64,000 nt of DNA, taken from positions 5,013-69,012 of the forward strand of contig JAEWMQ010000019.1 of the NCBI GenBank assembly GCA_023393125.1. The letters run 5' to 3'. This document shows, in pieces, positions 9,423 to 18,469 of the stretch. The stretch is from Bacillota bacterium. Its GTDB lineage: Bacteria; Bacillota; Clostridia; Lachnospirales; Cellulosilyticaceae. The notes beneath the pieces were generated by a model. It saw only the letters and a program-made list of their open reading frames with translations. It was not told the origin of the DNA and did not search any database. The position numbers and the translations under genes are program-made. Numbering within the stretch: the first letter of the stretch is position 1; each line of letters begins with the position of its first letter.

Positions 9423-9507
9423 GATACATACGTATACAAAAATCAGACAAAACCAGATAATTAATGCTATAATAATATAAAATCAATCTAAAGGGGTGAG
9501 GTAAGTA

Positions 9508-9930
9508 ATGAAAAATATTATACTGATATCTTGTGTAAGTAAAAAGAAGGACTTTAAAACTAAAGCGCGTAATTTATACGATAGTCCTTTATTTAAAGGA
9601 GCATTGGCATATGCAGAAAAACTTAGTCCAGATAGCATATATATACTATCTGCCTTATATGGAGTGGTAGGTCTAGAGGAGAGTATTGAGCCTTACAATA
9701 AAACTTTAAATAGCATGGGTGTAAAAGATAAAAGAGCATGGGCCAAACAAGTAATTAGCCAGTTAGAGAAAAAAGGAGTAGACTTAAAAAAAGATAAAGT
9801 AATTTTTTTAGCCGGTAACGAATACAGAAAGTATTTAGTTGATAGTATTAAAAATTATGAAGTACCTATGGAGGGTCTACCTATCGGAAAACAACTACAG
9901 TTCCTAAAGGAGAGATTAAATAATGGATAA
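9508..9930 (+). CDS. DUF6884-like protein
   Basis: 140 residues. The pattern ISCVSKKK ... A.NLYDSPLFKGALAYAE ... IYILSALYGVV ... IEPYNKTL is that of the DUF6884 family, a small fold often seen near phage or defence genes and thought to be related to base-binding enzymes. The biochemical role is not established. A ribosome site AAAGGGGTGAG precedes the ATG. A plausible promoter is ahead of it (TATAAT at about 9470). It overlaps the next gene by 8 bases, so the two are coupled. It is the first gene of a four-gene co-directional cargo block. Confidence 0.7.
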   Translation: MKNIILISCVSKKKDFKTKARNLYDSPLFKGALAYAEKLSPDSIYILSALYGVVGLEESIEPYNKTLNSMGVKDKRAWAKQVISQLEKKGVDLKKDKVIFLAGNEYRKYLVDSIKNYEVPMEGLPIGKQLQFLKERLNNG

Positions 9931-10573
9931 TAGATGTGAAATATTACATAAAGAATTAAGAAAGTTACCTAGATACAGCTTCCCTTTTGAAAAGAAAGAC
10001 ATTCCCAACAATGGTATATATGTATTATTTCAAAAAGGTGAGATAGCTCATGGTGGAGATAGAATAGTAAGGATTGGTACACACACTGGCATTAATCAAC
10101 TACCCTCTAGATTAAAACAGCACTTTGTCAATCCTAATAAAGATAGAAGTATATTTAGAAAAAATATAGGCAGATGCCTATTAAATATGCGTCAAGATTC
10201 CTATCTTGAAAAATGGGAACTTGATTTGACACCAGCTGAGAATAAAAGGAAGTATTCACATCTGATAGATAAAGCATATCAAGATACTATTGAAGATGAA
10301 ATAACTAAGTATATCCATGAAGAATTTAGTTTTGTTATTATACCTATTGAAACAAAAGAGCAGAGGCTTTTATTTGAGAAAAGATTAATATCACAAATTT
10401 CTTTATGTAATAAATGTACTGCAAGTAGCAACTGGTTAGGGATGTATTCTCCTAATCACAAAATTGTAGAGTCTGGACTTTGGCAAGTGAATGAACTCTA
10501 TAAGGAACCGTTCGGTAATATTGAGTTTGATGAATTTATAAAGCTAGTCCGAAGAGTAATAGTGAAAGAATAA
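9923..10573 (+). CDS. GIY-YIG nuclease-like protein
   Basis: 216 residues. Residues ~29-70 match the GIY-YIG core: NGIYVLFQ, then a degenerate second strand RIVRIGTHTG, then the helix with SRLKQHF. This family cuts DNA with a Tyr/Arg/Glu site. The second motif here is 'VRIG' and not 'YIG', and a conserved late Glu is plausible in the IEDEITKYIHEEF region but not certain. It overlaps the DUF6884-like gene, so the two proteins are probably made together and work together. A nuclease effector in anti-phage defence is inferred. Confidence 0.65.
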   Translation: MDNRCEILHKELRKLPRYSFPFEKKDIPNNGIYVLFQKGEIAHGGDRIVRIGTHTGINQLPSRLKQHFVNPNKDRSIFRKNIGRCLLNMRQDSYLEKWELDLTPAENKRKYSHLIDKAYQDTIEDEITKYIHEEFSFVIIPIETKEQRLLFEKRLISQISLCNKCTASSNWLGMYSPNHKIVESGLWQVNELYKEPFGNIEFDEFIKLVRRVIVKE

Positions 10574-10642
10574 ATTCACTATATTAAGGCATTATATAAA
10601 CTCTTAAGAGGGAGTTATTATACTTAGAAATGAGCGATAAAA

Positions 10643-10660
10643 ATGAAAAAAAAGAAAAAT
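10643..10660 (+). pseudogene. Separated 5' end of the SEC-C nuclease gene
   Basis: Removing the ISL3 element and one copy of its 8-bp duplication joins ATG 10643 (MKKKKN) in frame to the coding region at 12032 and onward, giving a basic N-terminus MKKKKNNKSYKQGHLQLQ. This is the likely original start of the next cargo gene. Only about 14 extra codons are involved, so the open frame by itself is modest evidence; the exact target duplication supports the reconstruction. Confidence 0.5.
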
Positions 10661-12023
10661 GGCTCTATGTCAATAGTTGGGGTATCCCAAGTATGATGAT
10701 TTAGAAGCAGTTAAGAAGATTTTTTAAAATCTATCTTAGCTGCTTTTTTTATTACACATATGTAGTATCCTACTTCTAAATCTTTCAAAGTTACGATAAC
10801 CATATGCATTACGTTTGAGAACTTTGATTTTGTTGTTTATACCTTCTGTATAACCATTTGTATAGGGTGTGGTGAATGAATTAAGGATGCCACTTATCCA
10901 GTTATTCATTGTTTGAGCAGCTGTAACAAAGCGCGGTAAACCACTATTTTCAGCAGAAATAACCCACTTTGTGAGTCGTTCTTTAGCTGTATTATAATCC
11001 TCTGATGCCATTACCTCATAAAAACTTTCTTTAAGTAAATATGCATTAGATAGTTTTTCACTTGTATAAAGCATGACATTAAGTCTTTGTTTTTGATCAT
11101 TATTTAAGTTATGATAGTGTTTAATGAGTAGAGATTTAGAGCGCTTAAAGTATTTTCTTCGATAATCACAAAAGTCTTTTTGTACTTCTTTACGAACAGC
11201 TTCAAAAGCCCATAAAACTTGTCTGGCATAATGATATTTATCCACGACATAAGTTGCAGAGGGGAAAATTTCACGGGATAAGTCACGATAAGTAGGCCAC
11301 ATATCACTAATAAAGATAGAGGTTTGAGATGTATTAAACTTCAATAGATATGAAGCTAAGTGCGTTTTATATCTATTAGGCAAAATATCTAGAACTCTAT
11401 GATTTTCAGGATCAGTAATAATACACTGATACTTTTCGTGATCAGTATTTCCTTTAAACTCATCAATAGCTAAAACTTTAGGTAAAGAAGATAGCGAGTA
11501 GGAAAGTTTGTCAAAAATCCTAACAACAGTAGAAGTAGACAAACTAACATGCTGAGCAACACTCTTAAAAGAAAGAGTGGAAGCTAATTGAGATAAAACA
11601 TAAAGAATTAAGCGTGAGGTCATGCGATGATAGCGAGGAAGAAAGTCGATGCTTTCATAGAAACGCTTACCACAAGATGGACAAACATATCTTCTTTTTC
11701 TAAGAAGAAGGAGTGTATGCGAACCAAAGGAAGGAATATCTTTGATTTTTTGCTTGCGATAATCATGAATACGTTGTGTAGACTGGCCACAGCAAGGGCA
11801 AGTGTGAAGTTTACGTTGCATTTCAATTTCAAAGATGGTTTTATTTTCAGCATGAATAATATCTTTTATTAAAACACCTGATAGATTAAGAAGTTTTTGG
11901 GAATAATAAAAAGAGAGCATAGTCGACAACCTTTCTATAAGTATTGAGTCATACTTAGGATTGTTGAAAATGCTCTTTTATTATGCAATCATTTTTTCAG
12001 ACCCCAACATTTATTGTAGAGCC
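10661..12023 (-). mobile_element. Complete ISL3-family insertion sequence
   Basis: A 1363-bp element with imperfect 23-bp terminal inverted repeats: GGCTCTA...GTTGGGGT at 10661 and its complement ACCCCAAC...TAGAGCC ending at 12023 (17 of 23 positions match). It is flanked by a perfect 8-bp direct repeat AGAAAAAT at 10653-10660 and 12024-12031, the target duplication length typical of ISL3. The single transposase is on the minus strand. Intact ends and perfect duplication suggest a fairly recent insertion. Confidence 0.95.
10736..11929 (-). CDS. ISL3 family transposase
   Basis: 397 residues. N-terminal zinc-finger pairs (CPCC at ~44, CPSC at ~82) precede the DDE_Tnp_ISL3 domain. The acidic triad is visible as Asp in AIDEFKG, Asp in SDMWPTY and Glu in YTEGINNKIK, and the C-terminal GYRNFERFRSRIL is diagnostic. 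It is intact and lies wholly inside the inverted repeats. Confidence 0.95.
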   Translation of the reverse strand: MSTMLSFYYSQKLLNLSGVLIKDIIHAENKTIFEIEMQRKLHTCPCCGQSTQRIHDYRKQKIKDIPSFGSHTLLLLRKRRYVCPSCGKRFYESIDFLPRYHRMTSRLILYVLSQLASTLSFKSVAQHVSLSTSTVVRIFDKLSYSLSSLPKVLAIDEFKGNTDHEKYQCIITDPENHRVLDILPNRYKTHLASYLLKFNTSQTSIFISDMWPTYRDLSREIFPSATYVVDKYHYARQVLWAFEAVRKEVQKDFCDYRRKYFKRSKSLLIKHYHNLNNDQKQRLNVMLYTSEKLSNAYLLKESFYEVMASEDYNTAKERLTKWVISAENSGLPRFVTAAQTMNNWISGILNSFTTPYTNGYTEGINNKIKVLKRNAYGYRNFERFRSRILHMCNKKSS

Positions 12024-12055
12024 AGAAAAATAATAAAAGCTATAAGCAAGGACAC

Positions 12056-14392
12056 TTGCAACTTCAAAAAGATAGAAATACAGTAGGTACAAAAAATACC
12101 ATGCCTGAAAAAATGCAGGCAGAGTTTATGAAACAGTTAAATAAAGACTATGATGAATATAAAGAATCAATTACTAAATTAGTTTTAGATATTAAGCAAA
12201 AAATATCATTATGTGATCCACTTCAGTTATTAAATTTTTCTGCTTCAATGAATTATTTGAGCATGCTAAATAAAACTAGTGAATTTACATATGACTTAGA
12301 TGAGAATATGGTTATGAAAGCTACAGAGTATATTCAGAGTGTACTTGTATCATCTGAGAATAATTATAAAAAAATTATTGATTCAAATCAACAAAAGGAT
12401 AATTCTGAAGAATATTTTGAAATTCTAAACCTAATTATAGAACTATATAGTAGATTGCCAGTATTCTATATGTATTGGACTGCTCATATAAAGCAAAATG
12501 ATGATTCATTAGATGAGAAAATACTTAATTTTATTGTAGAAGCACAAATTATGGCTGGTGTAAGAGGAGATCGGTATCAAATATACCAAATCGAGCATCT
12601 AAAAAAATTATTAGAGCCTCATGAAGATGTGTTAATAGAAATATTTAGTACTACATCAAATGAGTTAATAGATGGATTAAATAATCTGGAATATTCTTTA
12701 TCGAGTTCGAGAGTTGATGTAACTAAAGAGTTGCATCAAGCATTTGAAAATATGGATTTTAATAAAATAGACATAGAACAATTAGAAATAACAGCAAGCC
12801 AACAGAAAGATTATCAACAACTATTCGAAAAACTTTTAGGGAATGCTTTATACGATGTAAAAAAAGTTACTGGTTGGGATGATAAATTAATTAATAGTTT
12901 ATCATATGGAATTAATGAATATAATAACTTTTATACGCAACAAGATTTTCCGGGATGGCCTATTTTAGACTTGCCAGTTCAAAAAAAGCCATTTATTAAA
13001 ATTCAGGACAAAAGTTACTGCTTTGATTACTATACTCTATTTGATAATATTTATAGGGTTATGCAGAAAACAATTAAGGAGCTAAAACCTGACTACGTAA
13101 GTTCATGGTCACACATACAACAAACTGCTAGTGAAAAAATGGTTGAAGAATTATTTGTAAAGCTTCTCCCAGGGTGTGCTTCTTATAGAGATAATTATTA
13201 TCCCAAAAAGACCTCTCTAAAGGACTGTGCAGAAAATGATATATTAGTTATATACGATAACGTGTTGTTAATTATAGAAGTTAAAGCTGGTTCTTTTACA
13301 TATACTCCACCACTAACGGATTACAAATCACACATTAGTTCTTTCAAAGCTTTGGTAGAAAAAGCTGATTACCAATGTGAAAGAACACTTAATTATATAA
13401 AATCAAATCCAATAGCTACAATTTATGATCATGATAAGAATAAAAAAACTGATATAAAAATTGATGAAATAGCGGAGATATACACATTTTGTGTAACTGT
13501 CGATAACTTTAACGAGTTTGCTGCAAAAGCAGAAAAGTTAAGCTTTATAAAATTACAAAAGGGAACTATAGCATTATCAATTGATGATTTAAGAGTTTAT
13601 GCAGATTTTTTTGAATCACCTTTATACTTTATACATTATATAAAACAGAGGAAAATAGCTACATCAATACCAAACTTAACACTTAATGATGAATTAGATC
13701 ATTTGGGGTTATATTTAAAATATAATATTTATTCATTAACAGCAAGGGATTTTGGAGAAGAAAAGATACTATATTTTCAAGGATATCGTGAAGATCTAGA
13801 TAATTATTTTGCAAGTATGCACATCCCTGAACTTCAATTCCCAAAGCCTGTGCAAGATATTCCACAGAAAATTATAGAGATTATAGAATACTTAGAAAAT
13901 AGTGGTATCAGGGACAAAAATTTCTTATCATCATATTTACTAGATTTTTGTTATGAAAGTAGAAATGAACTAGCTAATGGAATTGAGTATGCTTTAAATA
14001 GAGAAAAAGAACTTGGCAGAATGTTTCCTATTACAACTTTTGATGAAATTAGGTACTGTATATTTGTATACCAACAAGAGATTCAATTTATTGAAGAACA
14101 AGAAAAGATAGATTACATCTATTCAACAATGGTCTTTAATAATGAAAATGATCGTTTAAATATTGATTTATATTATGACAAAGATGGTGTCATTGAAAAA
14201 GTAGATTTTAAACTACACTTCTTTTCTGATATTCCACCAAATAGATTTGAAGAGTTGAAAAGAGTAGGCGAACAGAGAGCCAAAGGGAGAGTTGAATTGT
14301 ACAAAAGAAATAACACTAAGAGCAAGATAGGAAGGAATGAGTCATGTCCTTGTGGTAGTGGAAAAAAATATAAAAAGTGTTGCGGCAGATAA
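12056..14392 (+). CDS. PD-(D/E)XK nuclease-like protein with C-terminal SEC-C zinc motif
   Basis: 778 residues from a TTG; the original start was probably the ATG at 10643 now cut off by the ISL3 element. The N-terminal ~350 residues are helical and unrecognised. Residues ~385-415 hold a restriction-like nuclease core, Asp395 in NDILVIYDN and Glu408-x-Lys410 in LLIIEVKAGS. The C-terminus (KIGRNESCPCGSGKKYKKCC) is a SEC-C metal-binding motif. This architecture is common among defence-island nucleases. Translation after the insertion may use TTG 12056 (AAGG upstream) or a later ATG, so the gene may still make a nearly full product. The stop is followed 31 bases later by the next nuclease-like gene. 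Confidence 0.75.
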   Translation: MQLQKDRNTVGTKNTMPEKMQAEFMKQLNKDYDEYKESITKLVLDIKQKISLCDPLQLLNFSASMNYLSMLNKTSEFTYDLDENMVMKATEYIQSVLVSSENNYKKIIDSNQQKDNSEEYFEILNLIIELYSRLPVFYMYWTAHIKQNDDSLDEKILNFIVEAQIMAGVRGDRYQIYQIEHLKKLLEPHEDVLIEIFSTTSNELIDGLNNLEYSLSSSRVDVTKELHQAFENMDFNKIDIEQLEITASQQKDYQQLFEKLLGNALYDVKKVTGWDDKLINSLSYGINEYNNFYTQQDFPGWPILDLPVQKKPFIKIQDKSYCFDYYTLFDNIYRVMQKTIKELKPDYVSSWSHIQQTASEKMVEELFVKLLPGCASYRDNYYPKKTSLKDCAENDILVIYDNVLLIIEVKAGSFTYTPPLTDYKSHISSFKALVEKADYQCERTLNYIKSNPIATIYDHDKNKKTDIKIDEIAEIYTFCVTVDNFNEFAAKAEKLSFIKLQKGTIALSIDDLRVYADFFESPLYFIHYIKQRKIATSIPNLTLNDELDHLGLYLKYNIYSLTARDFGEEKILYFQGYREDLDNYFASMHIPELQFPKPVQDIPQKIIEIIEYLENSGIRDKNFLSSYLLDFCYESRNELANGIEYALNREKELGRMFPITTFDEIRYCIFVYQQEIQFIEEQEKIDYIYSTMVFNNENDRLNIDLYYDKDGVIEKVDFKLHFFSDIPPNRFEELKRVGEQRAKGRVELYKRNNTKSKIGRNESCPCGSGKKYKKCCGR

Positions 14393-14423
14393 ATTTATCA
14401 AAAAATCATTTAAGGAGTTAAAT

Positions 14424-15428
14424 ATGAGTGAATTAGAAATTGCAATACGCCAGGTACTTCCAACACTAATTAATGATTATGGATTTAATAAGGATTGCAT
14501 TGAAGGATATGGTAGAGTTCCAATCCAAGTAGGGAATCAGTTGGTTTGGGCTGATTTTGTTTGTTATTACTACAAGAACAATACTAAAATTCCCTTTTGC
14601 ATAGTTGAAGTTAAAGAATGTAGAGATAATGAAGTTAATTTTGCAATACCTCAAGCTGAATCATATGCTCAAAGAATAAATGCACCATTTTTTTGTTGTA
14701 CAAATGGGAATATATATAATTGGTTTATGACTGGTAATGCACAAGGCCATAATATTGAATTATCCGGTGTACCAACTCTTCCCCAAAAGGAATATTTGAA
14801 GAAACCTGAAAAACTATTTATTTCAACACATTTATTTGAAGCCATAAGTAACTTTGAAAATGGAATAAAAAAGGAAGGACATATTTATGAAGATAGTCTC
14901 ATACACAATAACCAAACTAATATGTTGTGTAAAGCATTATGGAATGATAATATTCTTCATGACAGTTGTAAGATGATTAAAATTATACAAGAGAATACTA
15001 TACAAAGTAGGGGCAAGAGTGAGTATTTAGGCAATATAAGAGAAAATTATAATCATTTTATACGATTAGTAAACTGGCTCAAAGATAAAAATACTCCTAT
15101 CCAAGAGAGAATAGAGCGGGCTAATGGCAAAAAATCAGAATATGGGATAGTTAAGGGGGGACTTTTCTTTATTACGCAACTTCTTGCCGCCCTATATCCA
15201 ATGCAATACACAGTGATTGAAAAAAATGCCATAAAGGGAATGATGAGATTTAATCTCCTAGATATTAATCTGGGGGGCGAGACTGCTAAAGAATATTTAC
15301 TTTTTAATGATATATGTTTGCAAGTGTTTCCTTATTTTGAGAATATATATCACTTTAACCTCTCTTATGTACATAATTTCTTCTGGCACTATGAAAGTGA
15401 GTTCCTAAAATATAAAGAATGGAAGTAA
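14424..15428 (+). CDS. Type I restriction enzyme N-terminal-like (HSDR_N) protein
   Basis: 334 residues. Start ATG 14424 is chosen for TAAGGAG 7 bases upstream; an earlier in-frame ATG at 14337 would overlap the previous gene by 56 bases. Residues ~25-110 match the nuclease domain seen at the N-terminus of HsdR subunits: Asp44 in VWADFV, Glu62-x-Lys64 in CIVEVKE and a Gln-rich helix (IPQAESYAQRINAPFFCCTNG). No helicase follows, so it is a stand-alone nuclease domain plus an unrecognised ~220-residue C-terminal region. It is the fourth gene of the cargo block, and its position and nuclease motif suggest an effector. Confidence 0.7.
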   Translation: MSELEIAIRQVLPTLINDYGFNKDCIEGYGRVPIQVGNQLVWADFVCYYYKNNTKIPFCIVEVKECRDNEVNFAIPQAESYAQRINAPFFCCTNGNIYNWFMTGNAQGHNIELSGVPTLPQKEYLKKPEKLFISTHLFEAISNFENGIKKEGHIYEDSLIHNNQTNMLCKALWNDNILHDSCKMIKIIQENTIQSRGKSEYLGNIRENYNHFIRLVNWLKDKNTPIQERIERANGKKSEYGIVKGGLFFITQLLAALYPMQYTVIEKNAIKGMMRFNLLDINLGGETAKEYLLFNDICLQVFPYFENIYHFNLSYVHNFFWHYESEFLKYKEWK

Positions 15429-15434
15429 TATGAA

Positions 15435-15545
15435 GAGTTTCTTCCTATTATATAGCAGCCGTTTTAGCTCAATTTTTTAGTGCACCCCCTATAAAATTTG
15501 AAACCCCCGGGGTACAATCATACATAATATCGCGTAAAAGTGTAA
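15435..15545 (+). repeat. R2 repeat, divergent copy a
   Basis: Begins with TTTCTTCCTATTA and contains the CCCCGGGGTAC block followed by ATCGCGTAAAAGTG, the same order of landmarks as the other R2 copies (26528, 42864, 45947, 50041, 60205) but more divergent and shorter. It separates the nuclease cargo from the headless recombinase. Confidence 0.5.
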
Positions 15546-15562
15546 ATACTATTAGGTTTGAC

Positions 15563-16516
15563 GTGCTAAGGCAGGAGGAAAGTTTAAACTTATCGTTAAA
15601 TTCGACTTGGGGTATAAGAAGAAGATTTGAGCAAGGAAAAGTAGCTCTAAATCATACCAGATTTTTAGGCTATGACAAAGATGCCCAAGGTAATCTTATT
15701 ATTAATGAAAAACAAGCAAAGATAGTAAGGCATATTTACAAAGAGTTCCTTAATGGCAAGGGGCCTAATCACATTGCTAGAGAACTAGAACAAGACAAAG
15801 TAAAAAACTGGGAAGGTAAAGTGAAATGGTATGATAGCACTATTAGAAGTATGTTACAGAATGAAAAATATAAAGGTGATGCACTGCTTCAAAAGACTTA
15901 TACAGTAGACTTCCTTAGTAAAACAAGGGTTGTTAATAATGGAGAAGTTCCAAAGTATTACGTAGAAGAAAGCCACCCAGCTATTATAGAACCTGAAACT
16001 TGGGAAGCTGTTCAACTGGAGATGGAGAGACGAAAGGTGTTTTGCGAGAAACATAATATAAAAAATTTAGATACTAAAAATCCTTTTTGCGGAAAGATTA
16101 TATGTGGTACTTGTGGTGCGTACTATAGAAGAAGAACTTGGATGAGTATAGATGGCAAGAGTAAAAGGAAGATATGGAGTTGCAGCAACAGATATAAGAC
16201 TAAGGGAATAAAGGGCTGTGAGAGTACGCACATTGATGAGGAAGTGTTGAAGAAGGTTTTTGTGAATATGTTCAATATGCTGGTGGAAAATAAGGAGTAC
16301 TTTTTAGAAAAGTGGCAAGTGGAGATGAAGGATGCTGATGTTTTAAAGAAACACAGATTAAATATTTTTATGAGAATATTAGAACCAGTGACTAAGATAG
16401 GCGAGTTTGATGACAGTTTATGTTTGAAGATATTAGAGCAAATAAAGGTCGTAGGTAAAGATAAGATAGTTATTTTATTGTTAGATGAAACTACCCTGGA
16501 GTGCAAAAATGACTAG
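15563..16516 (+). pseudogene. Serine recombinase missing its catalytic domain
   Basis: The ORF begins inside the end of a resolvase domain (LRQEESLNLSLNSTWGIRRRFEQG, matching the AQEESRSVSSNTRWGI region of recombinase 3) and continues through the recombinase domain, zinc ribbon (CGTCGAYYRRR ... WSCSNRY) and a shortened tail that ends abruptly. No catalytic part exists upstream; R2-like sequence lies there instead. The protein is about as similar to recombinase 3 as a diverged family member would be, so it is a remnant of a second mobile element and not a duplicate of the prophage one. Confidence 0.8.
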
Positions 16517-16860
16517 AAAAAGGTTTGGAAGTCAGAAGTAGGATTGGTTCATGTAAATTACTTTAGAAAAAAGGCCTATAGACGAGCAGAAGTTATTTTA
16601 ATAAAAGATAACGAATTTTGATTTATAAGAATACATGATGAAAAGGTAACTTTAAATAAATCTAGTTACTAAATGAACATCATTTTTAGGATAAAGAAAC
16701 CTAGATTGGTGTTTTTACATATCATGAATAATAGCTACAAAATAGTGCTCATATTTAGTAGTTTCTACAGAAAATAGTGGACATTACTTTTTATGACAAA
16801 ATTTTACTTCAGAAAATACTATAATCATTTTAAAGATATATATTAAGAGATGAGTGGATA
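16517..16860 (+). other. Gene-free stretch: decayed copy of the S8-protease upstream region
   Basis: From about 16670 this resembles 38240-38427, the leader of the intact CBM2/S8 protease gene: a hairpin remnant (AACATCATTTTTAGG ... CCTAGATTGGTGTT) followed by the AATAGCTACAAAATAGT ... TTTCTACAGAAAATAGT pair. This shows that an entire upstream region plus gene head was duplicated. The first ~150 bases hold nothing recognisable. Confidence 0.6.
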
Positions 16861-17290
16861 TTTGAAAACCTCTAAAAAAATTTCATACCATTTATTTACT
16901 CTAATGCTAGTTATGACATCATTATCTACTCAATTATCTATACAAAACAAAAGATTCACTATTCCCTATTTTAGATATTCTAGGACTTATAAATTCTACA
17001 CATGAATCTTATAGAAATTAAACCTACTAAATATGTTGGGGATGGCTATGAAGTAGAGTTTATGATAACAGGTCAATGATCTGGACTTTTAATGGGGGTG
17101 TACGTACCAATTCTAGTGACAAACCACTAGAAAATTGGATACTAAAACTACACTTTGAGCCTTACATAACAAATATGTGGAATGCTCAAAGTGTAACACA
17201 TGGAGCCGATAGTTATATCGTAAGAATATGAGATATAATCCCAATATCGCATCAGTCAGCAGTATAAATATCTGTTTTCAAGCAAATAGG
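16861..17290 (+). pseudogene. Decayed signal peptide and CBM2-like domain
   Basis: TTG 16861 starts LKTSKKISYHLFTLMLVMTS, the counterpart of the signal peptide of the S8 protease at 38428. Further on, KYVGDGYEVEF, NKPLENW-type and NMWNAQ-type segments appear in different frames, and NICFQANR matches NIGFQANW. Several frameshifts and a stop break it. It is a degenerate first CBM2-like domain that once headed the following amidase gene or was joined to it by recombination. Confidence 0.7.
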
Positions 17291-18376
17291 ACTAAAGAGA
17301 TAAAGGATCATAAAAACTATGATGTTTCTTTTGATATGAATCAACAAGCAATTAAGCTTATGGAAGATTTTATATCAAACGCATATTCAGAGTATTATGA
17401 AGTTGGTAATTTTACTAGCAAAATTGTTTCTACAAATATTACAGATAATAGAGTTGAAATTAAAATTATGGTAAGCTTTGAAAAGGTTTTAAAAGCATCT
17501 AATATATCAGAACTTCCATTTATTCAAGGGATGACAGCTTCTGTCAAGAGCTTGGAAAGAGTAAGGTCTACGGATACTCCTATAGCTAAATATATTCTTA
17601 ATGAACAGATTACAGCTATATCAGAGTACATTGGAGAAGTTCAAGAAGAAAATGCAATTTTTAGAGTATTATCAAACACAGTAAATGATAATTTAGCTAA
17701 TCCTATTTTAGAAGTATATGGTGTTGATGAGTTTATACCAGCAGAATATTTTATTCCTCAAAGTCCTGATGAACTTTATGCAGAAGGGATTTTGGATTTA
17801 GAAAGAAATGTTGTCAGTACAAAAGAAGCAATAGCTATTGTTTATCCAGACCTAGATGTAAACAAAATATCAGAATCACAAATTAATATGTTACAAAATA
17901 CACGAGCAATTAAATATGATAGACTGGCAGCAAGAGATTATGCTAATAAGTACACTTCTGAATGTGGCGAGGGTTATAATACAACTTATTGGAATAAGAA
18001 TTATGCATGGCATACAGAAAATGAAGGTGTTGATTGTGCAAACTATGTTTCTCAAGCTATTTTTGCAGGAGGAATTCCTACAGATTCAACATGGAAACCC
18101 GAAAGTATTGCTTGGGTAAATACTGGTAAAAATGATTCAGGTGGATTGGCTCCTTATATGACGGGGAAGGGATATTTTAAAAAAGTTACTAGAAGTACCT
18201 GTGCAGCAGGTGGTTTTATTTCTCACACAGATTTTTCACATGTTATATTTGTAGTTGCCAACGATACAGTAATTATGCAATTCAGTTCACATACAGCTGA
18301 TAGATTAAAAGCAAGTTTTGCTGGTAGTTATTATGCAAATTTTAATTATTATAGTATAAACTCTACATACCAGTAA
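17228..18376 (+). CDS. Amidase_6 (putative amidase) domain protein, head disrupted
   Basis: 382-residue ORF. Residues ~235-380 carry the Amidase_6 domain of Firmicutes: AARDYANKYTS, YNTTYWNKNYAWH, and the nucleophile region DCANYVSQAIFAGGIPTD, followed by a His in SHTDFSHVIFV. These are NlpC/P60-like cysteine hydrolases thought to act on peptidoglycan or peptides. The first ~20 residues are leftover CBM2-like sequence and there is no signal peptide in this frame, since it lies upstream in the broken part. The amidase domain itself looks intact, but export is doubtful, so the gene may be non-functional. Confidence 0.7.
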   Translation: MRYNPNIASVSSINICFQANRTKEIKDHKNYDVSFDMNQQAIKLMEDFISNAYSEYYEVGNFTSKIVSTNITDNRVEIKIMVSFEKVLKASNISELPFIQGMTASVKSLERVRSTDTPIAKYILNEQITAISEYIGEVQEENAIFRVLSNTVNDNLANPILEVYGVDEFIPAEYFIPQSPDELYAEGILDLERNVVSTKEAIAIVYPDLDVNKISESQINMLQNTRAIKYDRLAARDYANKYTSECGEGYNTTYWNKNYAWHTENEGVDCANYVSQAIFAGGIPTDSTWKPESIAWVNTGKNDSGGLAPYMTGKGYFKKVTRSTCAAGGFISHTDFSHVIFVVANDTVIMQFSSHTADRLKASFAGSYYANFNYYSINSTYQ

Positions 18377-18469
18377 AAGCGGGACGAAAAGGATGTAGAA
18401 GAAGATAATAATAGTAGCTAGATTACTCTATATGATTCAACTACTACTATTAAGATAGGAGGCTCATGG

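Noticed and set aside
10630..10704. Small ORF reading from ATG 10630 into the ISL3 end
   Set aside because: It is created by the insertion junction and has no well-placed ribosome site.
11620..11872. Additional ORFs within the ISL3 transposase
   Set aside because: They are overlapping frames of the well-supported transposase.
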